This document shows positions 1 to 6,376 of a DNA stretch of 64,000 nt, one piece after another. Position 1 is the stretch's first letter, and every line of letters starts with the position of its first letter. The translations under genes were made by a program, and so were the position numbers. This DNA comes from DASUBV01 sp036501025 (GTDB lineage: Bacteria; Actinomycetota; Actinomycetes; Streptosporangiales; Streptosporangiaceae), in the NCBI GenBank assembly GCA_036501025.1, contig DASYBB010000200.1:1-64000 (forward strand), given 5' to 3'. Below the pieces are notes generated by a model. The model ran no database searches, had not been told where the DNA came from, and was given only the letters and a program-made list of their open reading frames with translations.

Positions 1-662
1 GGGTCGAAGACGATCTGGCCGGTCGTGCGGGCCAGCCAGGGCTCGAGTGCGATGGTCAGGCCCGGCTCGAGCCTCATGCCGCGGCCCGCACGGCCCCGGT
101 TGGGGACGTGCGGGCTCTCGTGCATGGTCCGGCCGAGCCCGTGACCGCCGAACTCGGTGTTGACGGGATAGCCGTAGTCGTGGGCGACGGCCCCGATCGC
201 GGCCGAGATGTCACCCAGCCGGTTCCCCGGCTGGGCGGCCCGGATGCCGGCCTCGAGCGCCTCCTCAGTCGCGCGGATGATCCGCAGGTCGGCATCGTCC
301 GGCGTGCCCACCACGACGGTCCGGGCCGAGTCGGCCACCCAGCCGTCGATTCCGACGGCGAGGTCCATGCTCAGGACGTCTCCGTCCCGCAGCACGTAGT
401 CGTGGGGCAGCCCGTGCAGGACCGCATCATTGACGGACAGGCAGATGACGTTGCGGAACGGACCGTTGCCGAAGGACGGCGCGTAGTCCCAGTAGCAGGA
501 CTCGGCGCCGCGCTGGCGGATCCGGTCGCGGACATGCTGCTCCAGGTCGAGCAGGTTCACGCCCACGTCCGCGAGATCGCCGAGCCCGGACAGCACCTCG
601 GCGACGAACTGCCCGGCGACCTGCATCCGGACGATCTCGCCGGGCGACTTCAGCTCGATCAC
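1..662 (-). CDS. map: Type I methionine aminopeptidase (3' end cut by the window edge)
   Basis: Removes the initiator methionine from nascent proteins in the cytosol, using two metal ions. The 220 visible residues have the pita-bread fold landmarks: the first metal Asp in DLAVGIDGW, the second in DSARTVV, the metal His in GHGLGRTMHESPHV, and a Glu in LEPGLTIALEPWL. I chose the GTG at 662 because GAGAGG lies just upstream. The gene is divergent from an XRE regulator, and two palindromes lie between them, so it is probably controlled by that regulator. It is not in the usual secY-adk-map-infA setting, so I infer a second, conditional paralogue. The C-terminus runs off the window. Confidence 0.93.
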   Translation of the reverse strand, partial: MIELKSPGEIVRMQVAGQFVAEVLSGLGDLADVGVNLLDLEQHVRDRIRQRGAESCYWDYAPSFGNGPFRNVICLSVNDAVLHGLPHDYVLRDGDVLSMDLAVGIDGWVADSARTVVVGTPDDADLRIIRATEEALEAGIRAAQPGNRLGDISAAIGAVAHDYGYPVNTEFGGHGLGRTMHESPHVPNRGRAGRGMRLEPGLTIALEPWLARTTGQIVFD

Positions 663-687
663 GATAGCCTCTCGGGGTTGACGACTC

Positions 688-732
688 GGTATAATAATAC
701 CACTTGCGCGCTTGCCGGTATTTCAATACCGG
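688..732. promoter_or_regulatory. Paired GGTAT-N4-ATACC operators between map and the XRE gene
   Basis: Two inverted repeats share the pattern GGTAT-N4-ATACC. The first is at 688-701. The second, at 717-730, is embedded in the larger perfect palindrome CCGGTATTTCAATACCGG at 715-732. Their centres are 29 bp apart, close to three helical turns. They lie in the only gap between two divergent genes, one of which encodes a small helix-turn-helix protein. Binding by that protein is inferred. Confidence 0.7.
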
Positions 733-747
733 CCGTAGTGTGGCGGC

Positions 748-1014
748 ATGGTTCGTCATCCGCTCACGCCCGAGCAGGTCCAGGCTGGCCAGCGCCTCGG
801 GGTGCTGCTGCGCGAGGCCAGGGCCGGGCGGGATCCGCGCGACATCGCCCGCGCGGCGGGCATCTCCCCAGAGACGCTCCGCAAGATCGAGACGGGCCGC
901 CTGCCGAGCCCCGCGTTCGGCACGATCGTCTGCCTCAGCGATGCGCTGGGCCTGCCGATGCAGGAACTGGCCGCGGCCTGGCGGGCCGGCCGCCCGCTGG
1001 AGGCTGCGTCGTAG
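748..1014 (+). CDS. XRE-family transcriptional regulator
   Basis: An 88-residue protein that is little more than one Cro/C1-type helix-turn-helix (about residues 15-75: RLGVLLREARAG, then DIARAAGISPETLRKIETGR as the recognition helix pair). It has no extra effector domain. The ATG at 748 follows directly on the palindromic operator region, so autoregulation and control of the divergent map gene are likely. Pairing of a small XRE regulator with a stand-alone methionine aminopeptidase is what the layout shows. What signal it senses cannot be told from the sequence. Confidence 0.85.
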   Translation: MVRHPLTPEQVQAGQRLGVLLREARAGRDPRDIARAAGISPETLRKIETGRLPSPAFGTIVCLSDALGLPMQELAAAWRAGRPLEAAS

Positions 1015-1090
1015 CCTCGCCAGCTCGGGCGCTGCCGGCCAGCGGCCGGACACAATTGTCCAACCGGAAGCCACTCGGTATTTTCGCCGT

Positions 1091-1825
1091 ATGGCGGACA
1101 TCTTTGCTGACCTGCGCGCTGAGTACGAGCAACTGGACGGCATCATCACCGCGCTCGCCCCGGCCCAGTGGGCGCAGCCGTCGGCGGCTGCGGGCTGGAC
1201 TGTGGCCGACGTGGTCCTCCACCTGGCCCAGACCGAGGAACTCGTCCTCGCCTCGGTCGCCGGCGATGAGACCGCCTTCCCCGTACCTTCTGCTGGCCGG
1301 GTCGATGCCCTGGCCGAAGCCAGCGTCGCCGCCGAGCGGCGGATCAGCCCAGACGACCTGCTGAGGCGCTGGCGCACGGCCGCGGGCACCACCCCCGATG
1401 CGCTGCGATCTCAGCCGGGTGGCACCCGCTTGCAGTGGATCACTAACCGCATCTCCCCGGCCGCCCTGGCCACCACCCGCCTGGCCGAGCACTGGGCCCA
1501 CGGCCATGACATCGTCAGCCCGCTCGGCATCCCCTACCCGGACACGGCCCGGCTGCGCCACATCGCCTGGCTCGCCCATCGCACGCTGCCGTACGCCTTT
1601 TCCGTCGAGGGCCTCGACGGCGGCCCCGTCTACTGCGAGCTCACCGCGCCTGATGGCGAGATCTGGAAGCTAGGCGACCCCGCCGCTCCGTCCGTGATCA
1701 CCGGGCCGGCCGGGGAGTTCTGCCGGGTCGGCGCCCGCCGGCTGGCCGTTCGCGACTCGACGCTGACCGCGACCGGGCCGCACGGCGCCCGGGCACTCGC
1801 CGTCCTGCGCAACTACGCCTTCTGA
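1091..1825 (+). CDS. Maleylpyruvate isomerase family protein (DinB-like, mycothiol-type)
   Basis: A 244-residue protein of the DinB/MDMPI fold. The N-terminal half starts FADLRAEYEQLDGIITAL and has the GWTVADVVLHLAQTEE segment typical of the mycothiol-dependent maleylpyruvate isomerase N domain. A second conserved stretch, LAEHWAHGHDI, supplies histidines of the kind that bind a metal. The C-terminal 90 residues resemble the small MDMPI C domain. Related enzymes use mycothiol, and an inositol-1-phosphate synthase for mycothiol lies at 17.2 kb. The true substrate is unknown. ATG 1091 is chosen because homology begins there. The open frame continues upstream but overlaps the XRE gene. Confidence 0.78.
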   Translation: MADIFADLRAEYEQLDGIITALAPAQWAQPSAAAGWTVADVVLHLAQTEELVLASVAGDETAFPVPSAGRVDALAEASVAAERRISPDDLLRRWRTAAGTTPDALRSQPGGTRLQWITNRISPAALATTRLAEHWAHGHDIVSPLGIPYPDTARLRHIAWLAHRTLPYAFSVEGLDGGPVYCELTAPDGEIWKLGDPAAPSVITGPAGEFCRVGARRLAVRDSTLTATGPHGARALAVLRNYAF

Positions 1826-1845
1826 CCGCCGCCCCTCCCCGCATA

Positions 1846-1909
1846 GCGAACGTCGTTTGCGAACACCTCGCTGGGACTGTTACCCTGTTCGCGAACGACG
1901 TTTGCGAAC
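1846..1909 (+). promoter_or_regulatory. Twin operators flanking a likely promoter of the alpha/beta hydrolase gene
   Basis: The near-palindrome GCGAACGwCGTTTGCGAAC occurs twice, at 1846-1864 and 1891-1909, 45 bp apart. Between the copies, TTGCGA (1858-1863) and TACCCT (1881-1886) are spaced 17 bp like -35 and -10 hexamers, so both copies would overlap or flank RNA polymerase contacts. This looks like a TetR-type repressor site. No TetR gene is in the window, so the repressor is unidentified. Confidence 0.6.
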
Positions 1910-1919
1910 AGGAGAAACC

Positions 1920-2834
1920 ATGGCCGGTCCCGCATCTCAGCCGACCCGGTACGCGCAGAACGGGGACGTGCAGATCGCCTTCGAGGAGCTGGGCGGGGCG
2001 GACGGCGAGCCGCTGCTGGTGGTCATGGGCCTCGCCGTGTCGAGATTCTGGTGGCCGCAGGGCCTGGTCGACGAGTTCGTCCGCCGCGGATTTCACGTCG
2101 TGGCCTACGACCAGCGCGACGCGGGCGAGTCGACGCACTTTCCCGACGCCGGGGCGACCAGCCCGATCGCCGCCGTCCTGCGCCGTCGCTCGACCGCGTA
2201 CTCGGCGGAGGACATGACCAGCGACGCGATTGCCGTCCTGGACGCCCTCGGGTGGGACGCCGCGCACCTGTTCGGCCATTCGATGGGCGGGCAGCTGGCC
2301 CAGCGCACAGCCCTGCGCCATCCGGGCCGGGTGGCCAGCCTCACGTCGTCGGCCTCACTGCCCGGCGACGTCGGCAGCCTGAGCGCCGGCCGCTACATCC
2401 ACCTGGGCCTGGTGGCCCGGCTGGCGCGGCTGAAGGTCCCGGAGGGACGCGAGGGCGACCTGCAACTGGGCCTGGCCGCCGCCCGCGCCATCGCCTCACC
2501 GGGCTATCCCTTCGACGAGGCGGCCGTCCGCCAGCGGATCGAGCGGGACCAGGTCAGCGGCGTGCGTGACGCGGCCGCGCAGAGCCGCCAGGCCGGCGCC
2601 AAGTGGCACGGCGGGCGGATCGCCGCCATCCGGGTGCCGACGCTGGTCCTGCACGGCGCGGACGACCCGCTGCTGCGCCCGGCCGCGGCCCGGCGCACCG
2701 CCGCGGCGATCCCGGGCGCGCGCCTCGTCATCCTGCCGGGCGTCGGCCATGACCTGCCCGCCGAGCTCTTCCCCCAGGTGGCCGACGAGGTCCGGGCGCT
2801 CGCCGATCGGGCCGCCGCGACCCCGGCCCGGTGA
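1920..2834 (+). CDS. Alpha/beta hydrolase
   Basis: A 304-residue alpha/beta-hydrolase-fold enzyme. The nucleophile elbow is GHSMGG, the acid residue is in LHGADDPLLRP, and the catalytic His is in GVGHDLP near the C-terminus. The oxyanion-side segment DQRDAGEST is also typical. The closest family look is the aclacinomycin methylesterase/proline-iminopeptidase-like group of small-molecule esterases, but the substrate cannot be read from sequence. ATG 1920 has AGGAG seven bases upstream. An upstream in-frame start would overlap the operator and is rejected. Expression is probably controlled by the two palindromes just upstream. Confidence 0.88.
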   Translation: MAGPASQPTRYAQNGDVQIAFEELGGADGEPLLVVMGLAVSRFWWPQGLVDEFVRRGFHVVAYDQRDAGESTHFPDAGATSPIAAVLRRRSTAYSAEDMTSDAIAVLDALGWDAAHLFGHSMGGQLAQRTALRHPGRVASLTSSASLPGDVGSLSAGRYIHLGLVARLARLKVPEGREGDLQLGLAAARAIASPGYPFDEAAVRQRIERDQVSGVRDAAAQSRQAGAKWHGGRIAAIRVPTLVLHGADDPLLRPAAARRTAAAIPGARLVILPGVGHDLPAELFPQVADEVRALADRAAATPAR

Positions 2835-2917
2835 TCAAGGCGGTCGCGGTGAACTGCGGGTTCAGCGCATGTCCGACCGCTGGTCCACGACGCTCGTCGC
2901 GGAGGACGGCGAAGCCG

Positions 2918-4315
2918 TCATTCCACCGTGGCCGCGAAGAGGTCCAGTTTCCCGGTCCGGGTGTCGTTCCACACGAGATGGAAAGCCCCAGCGCCGCTGG
3001 CGATGCCCTGCCAGTCGCCGATCCACCAGATGCCGTACTTCCCGCGGGAGGCCGTCGTCGGGTCGAGGGGATTAAAGGGAGCGGTCGTCACCCGTAGCGG
3101 CGGCCCGAAGCGGAGTTCTCCAGCTCTTGAGACAAGCAGGACTTCGTCCATACGGCCGTTCGCCAGGGCAAAGGCGGAGATCGCCACCCGGCCCGCCGCG
3201 TCGACCGCGACGTTCGGCTGGAAGTAGATCACGCCGTCGTCGGGAGTCGCGGTCACTGGCTTGGACCAGGTCCGGCCGCGGTCGCGGGATGTAGTGACCA
3301 TGATGTCCGAGTGGGCAGATCCCGGCTTGTGCGTGGGAAATGCGACGTAGAGGGCATCGCCCCGGGGAGAGATAGCGACCGTTGGGCCGCTGTTGGGCCT
3401 GACGTCGCCGGGCAGTGCGATGGCCGCCGCTTCGGCCCCCAGACGGACCGGCGCGTCAAAGCTGTGTCCCGCATCGGTTGAGCAGACGGCGACAACCTGG
3501 CCGATCATGTCCCCGGACGAATCCTGCTGGGTTGTCCAGTCGCAGACCGCGCACACCAGGCCGTCCGGTCCGGCGGCCAGCTGGGGGCCCGCGCTCACCA
3601 GCGAGGGGGACCTGGCCTCCCCCAGTATCCTGCACGGCGTCTCGAAGCTCCGTCCGCCATTGGTGGAGCGGGTGAAGTCGAGAGCCGTGTGTGACGCACC
3701 GGCGCCCCAGGCGACGTAGACGTTGTGCCGTGACGGGTTCTGGCCTTGGTCGGCGGCCACCCAAGGGTGATCGCTATATATGCCCTCGACCAGGGTCACC
3801 GGTGCCGAGAAGCTACGCCCGCCGTCGTCGGTCCGCCACACGTACACGGCGCGGTTAGCGTCGAGGTGCGTGGAGGTGAGGTTGGAACCATGACCAGAGC
3901 GCGCGGCGCAGACATAGCCGCGGCCGTCCCCGCCGAAGGCGACGGTCACGTCGTCGCCAGCCGGACCGGCCGCAGGCTGCGCTGGCATGCCGCCGATGTG
4001 CCAGCTCGCGCCTCCGTCAACCGAGAGATAGGTCACGATGAACTCAGGAGTGAACGGCGAGCCTTGGCAAGCGACAAGGAGCTGGCGAGGGTGCAGGGGG
4101 TTCGCCGCAAGAGACGGACCAACATGCTCCCCGTACCGGTCGCGACTGACGCGGACGTTCAAAGCGACCGTCGATGCCGGGCTTGCCGACACAGGGGATG
4201 CCATCTGGTCACAGGACGGAAGCGCCGTCAAGGCCGCCGCGGCGGCTCCGCCACGGAGCAGGCTCCGGCGGGAGATCAGATCATCGATCCGAAGTAGCGA
4301 GGAATGTTCACTCAT
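2918..4315 (-). CDS. Secreted BNR-repeat (sialidase-like beta-propeller) protein
   Basis: A 465-residue exported protein. The N-terminus has a twin-arginine pattern (SRRSLLRGG) and a hydrophobic Ala-rich stretch, followed by LPSC, which could be a lipobox, so Tat export as a lipoprotein is likely. The mature part has at least five Asp-box (BNR) motifs of the type S-x-D-x-G-x-x-[WF]: SVDGGASW, TDDGGRSF, STNGGRSF, STDAGHSF and SRDRGRTW. These mark a sialidase-like beta-propeller. Asp boxes are structural, and I see no convincing catalytic Arg triad, so enzymatic sialidase activity is not claimed. It is divergent from a two-component system that may control it. Confidence 0.82.
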   Translation of the reverse strand: MSEHSSLLRIDDLISRRSLLRGGAAAAALTALPSCDQMASPVSASPASTVALNVRVSRDRYGEHVGPSLAANPLHPRQLLVACQGSPFTPEFIVTYLSVDGGASWHIGGMPAQPAAGPAGDDVTVAFGGDGRGYVCAARSGHGSNLTSTHLDANRAVYVWRTDDGGRSFSAPVTLVEGIYSDHPWVAADQGQNPSRHNVYVAWGAGASHTALDFTRSTNGGRSFETPCRILGEARSPSLVSAGPQLAAGPDGLVCAVCDWTTQQDSSGDMIGQVVAVCSTDAGHSFDAPVRLGAEAAAIALPGDVRPNSGPTVAISPRGDALYVAFPTHKPGSAHSDIMVTTSRDRGRTWSKPVTATPDDGVIYFQPNVAVDAAGRVAISAFALANGRMDEVLLVSRAGELRFGPPLRVTTAPFNPLDPTTASRGKYGIWWIGDWQGIASGAGAFHLVWNDTRTGKLDLFAATVE

Positions 4316-4381
4316 GGCTTGCTAAGCCTCCAAATCGGGCTCGCAGGTCTCTTCCTGACTGCATCAGGTGTAGACGGCGAC

Positions 4382-4470
4382 AGGTGACAGCCGGGTCACA
4401 TCTGTCACCTGGCTGTCACCTCTGGCCGACCGCACGGCCAGAACCTGCCATGCTGGGAAACAGGTGACAG
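4382..4470. promoter_or_regulatory. CTGTCACCT repeat cluster, likely response-regulator boxes
   Basis: The 9-mer CTGTCACCT occurs directly repeated at 4402-4410 and 4413-4421, with an 11-bp period. Its complement AGGTGACAG occurs at 4382-4390 and 4462-4470. Direct repeats with an 11-bp period are the usual binding arrangement for tandem OmpR/PhoB-type dimers. The cluster sits between the secreted BNR protein gene and the regulator gene, so it could autoregulate the two-component system and control the secreted protein. This role is inferred. Confidence 0.6.
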
Positions 4471-4473
4471 CCC

Positions 4474-5136
4474 ATGCGAGTCCTGATAGTGGAAGACGAT
4501 GACCGGCTGGCCCAAGCGGTGGCGGCTGGGCTGCGCCGCCGGGGCATGACCGTCGATGTGGCCCTCGACGGCAGCGACGCCCTGGACCGGCTTGCGACTG
4601 GCCGACCCGACGTCGTGGTGCTGGACCGGGACCTGCCCGGCGTGCATGGCGACGAGATCTGCCGACACCTGGCCAGGGAGCGCTCGGAGAGCCGGATCCT
4701 TATGCTCACCGCCGCCCGCTCGGTCCGCGACCGGGTCGAAGGCCTCAGTCTGGGCGCGGACGACTATCTGCCCAAGCCGTTCGACTTCACCGAGCTGGTC
4801 GCCCGTATTCAGGCCCTGGCCCGGCGCCCTGGCGCCCGGCCTCCTTCTGGGCTGGGCTACCGGGATCTCGGCATGGACCCGGCCCGCCGGATCGCCACCC
4901 GCGGCGGGCGGCCGCTCCCGCTGACCCCGAAGGAATTCGCGGTGCTGCAATGCCTGCTCAAGGCCGACGGACGGCCAGTCCCCGCCAGGGAACTGCTGCA
5001 GCGGGTGTGGGATGAGGCCGCCGACCCCGTCACCACCACCGTGAAGACCACCATCGGCAGGCTGCGGGCCAAGCTCGGGGATCCGCCGGTCATCGAGACC
5101 GTCCGGGACGGCGGCTACCGCATCGGAGGATCATGA
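4474..5136 (+). CDS. OmpR/PhoB-family response regulator
   Basis: A 220-residue regulator. The receiver domain (1-115) has the acidic pair in VEDDD, the phosphoacceptor Asp51 in VVLDRDLPG, Thr79 in MLTAA and Lys101 in LPKPF. The C-terminal winged helix (about 125-220) has the ALTPKEFAVLQ-like entry (LTPKEFAVLQCLL), the recognition helix around TVKTTIGRLRAKL, and the terminal hairpin ETVRDGGYRIG. Its stop overlaps the start of the sensor kinase by four bases (ATGA), so the two are co-translated. Direct repeats upstream are probable binding sites for this protein. Confidence 0.93.
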   Translation: MRVLIVEDDDRLAQAVAAGLRRRGMTVDVALDGSDALDRLATGRPDVVVLDRDLPGVHGDEICRHLARERSESRILMLTAARSVRDRVEGLSLGADDYLPKPFDFTELVARIQALARRPGARPPSGLGYRDLGMDPARRIATRGGRPLPLTPKEFAVLQCLLKADGRPVPARELLQRVWDEAADPVTTTVKTTIGRLRAKLGDPPVIETVRDGGYRIGGS

Positions 5137-6371
5137 TGCTCCACTTCCACCGCCCGGACGCGGCCCACCGCCGACTCTGGCTACCCCGCCGCACCGCCCG
5201 CCTGCGGCTGACGGCCCTGTACGGCGGGCTGTTCCTCGGCTGCGGCTCGATCCTGCTCGCGGTCACCTACGTGCTGGTGGAGCAAGCGATCGATCCTCCC
5301 GACTTTTGCGGTCGCCTGCGGCAACTGGCCAGCGCTCCCGTCGTGGATGCCTGCTCCCAGCGGCGCTCGACCCAGCTAGCGACGGTGCTGGCGAAAGAGA
5401 TAGCCGGGAGCGACCTGAGACAAGTGCTGATCCAGGCGCCCGCCGCGCTGGCGATTGTCACCGCCCTCGCCCTCGCCCTCGGCTGGTTTGTGGCCGGCCG
5501 GATGCTACGCCCGCTGACCACGATCACGGCCGCCGCCCGCCGGATCTCGGCCAGCAACCTGCACCAGCGCCTGGCACTACATGGACCCGATGACGAGCTC
5601 AAGGCCCTCGGCGATACCCTCGATGACCTGTTCGCCCGGCTTGAGGCCGCCTTCGAGGCGCAGCGGCATTTCGTCGCCAACGCCTCACACGAGCTGCGCA
5701 CCCCCCTCACCCGCGAGCGCACCATGCTGCAGGTCGCGCTTGACGACCCCGGCACCGCCACCGAGACATGGCGGAACACCGCCCTGGACGTACTCGCCTC
5801 CAACGCGGAACAGGAGAGCCTCATCGAGGCGCTGCTCGCCCTGGCCACCAGCGAAGGCGGCCTTGACCGGCGCGAGCCCGTCGACCTGGCCGCCATCACC
5901 TGCGAGGTTCTGCTCGCCCGCCGCCCCGAAGCCAGCCGCCGGGGACTGCGCGTCCAAACCGCAATCCAGCCGGCAGTCCTCGACGGTGACCCGCTGCTGA
6001 CCGAACGCCTGGCGGCCAACCTGATCGACAACGCTGTCCGCCACAACGTCCCCGACGGGTCCCTCACGGTCACCACCGCCGCCAGAGACGGCCGCGCCAC
6101 TCTCTCGGTGTCGAGCAGCGGGCTAGTCATCCCGCCTGCCGAGGTCGGCCGACTCTTTCAGCCCTTCCAGCGGCTGAATCCGCGCGACACTCCCAACAGT
6201 GGCGCCCACGGCCTCGGCCTGTCCATCGTCCGTGCCATCGTCGCCGCCCACGGCGCCGCGATCACCGCGCGCGCACGCCCCCGCGGCGGCCTAGCCGTCG
6301 ATGTCACCTTCCCCCGCACCGCGAGCCCGCCAGCGGCGGAGCCAGACCGCAACTCGCTCATAGTCCTCTGA
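5133..6371 (+). CDS. Two-component sensor histidine kinase
   Basis: A 412-residue membrane kinase. TM1 is at about 30-50 (GGLFLGCGSILLAVTYVL), followed by a short external loop containing two Cys, and TM2 at about 105-127. A HAMP linker follows. The dimerisation/phosphoacceptor helix carries the H box FVANASHELRTPLT, and the ATPase domain shows N box LIDNAVRHN, F box LFQPFQRLN and G box GAHGLGLSIV. The extracytoplasmic loop is only about 50 residues, which favours a small or membrane-associated signal. The start overlaps the regulator's stop. Confidence 0.93.
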   Translation: MMLHFHRPDAAHRRLWLPRRTARLRLTALYGGLFLGCGSILLAVTYVLVEQAIDPPDFCGRLRQLASAPVVDACSQRRSTQLATVLAKEIAGSDLRQVLIQAPAALAIVTALALALGWFVAGRMLRPLTTITAAARRISASNLHQRLALHGPDDELKALGDTLDDLFARLEAAFEAQRHFVANASHELRTPLTRERTMLQVALDDPGTATETWRNTALDVLASNAEQESLIEALLALATSEGGLDRREPVDLAAITCEVLLARRPEASRRGLRVQTAIQPAVLDGDPLLTERLAANLIDNAVRHNVPDGSLTVTTAARDGRATLSVSSSGLVIPPAEVGRLFQPFQRLNPRDTPNSGAHGLGLSIVRAIVAAHGAAITARARPRGGLAVDVTFPRTASPPAAEPDRNSLIVL

Positions 6372-6376
6372 CCGGA

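Noticed and set aside
108..1364. A 418-residue rightward open frame over map and the XRE gene
   Set aside because: It is antisense to the well-supported methionine aminopeptidase and out of frame with the regulator. Long shadow frames are expected at this GC content.
2090..2103. A parS-like string around ATTTCACGTCGTGG
   Set aside because: Only the left half matches parS, and it lies in the alpha/beta hydrolase coding sequence far from the origin cluster.
2918..4315. Calling the BNR protein a true sialidase
   Set aside because: Asp boxes are structural and shared by many propellers, and the catalytic Arg/Glu/Tyr set was not identifiable.
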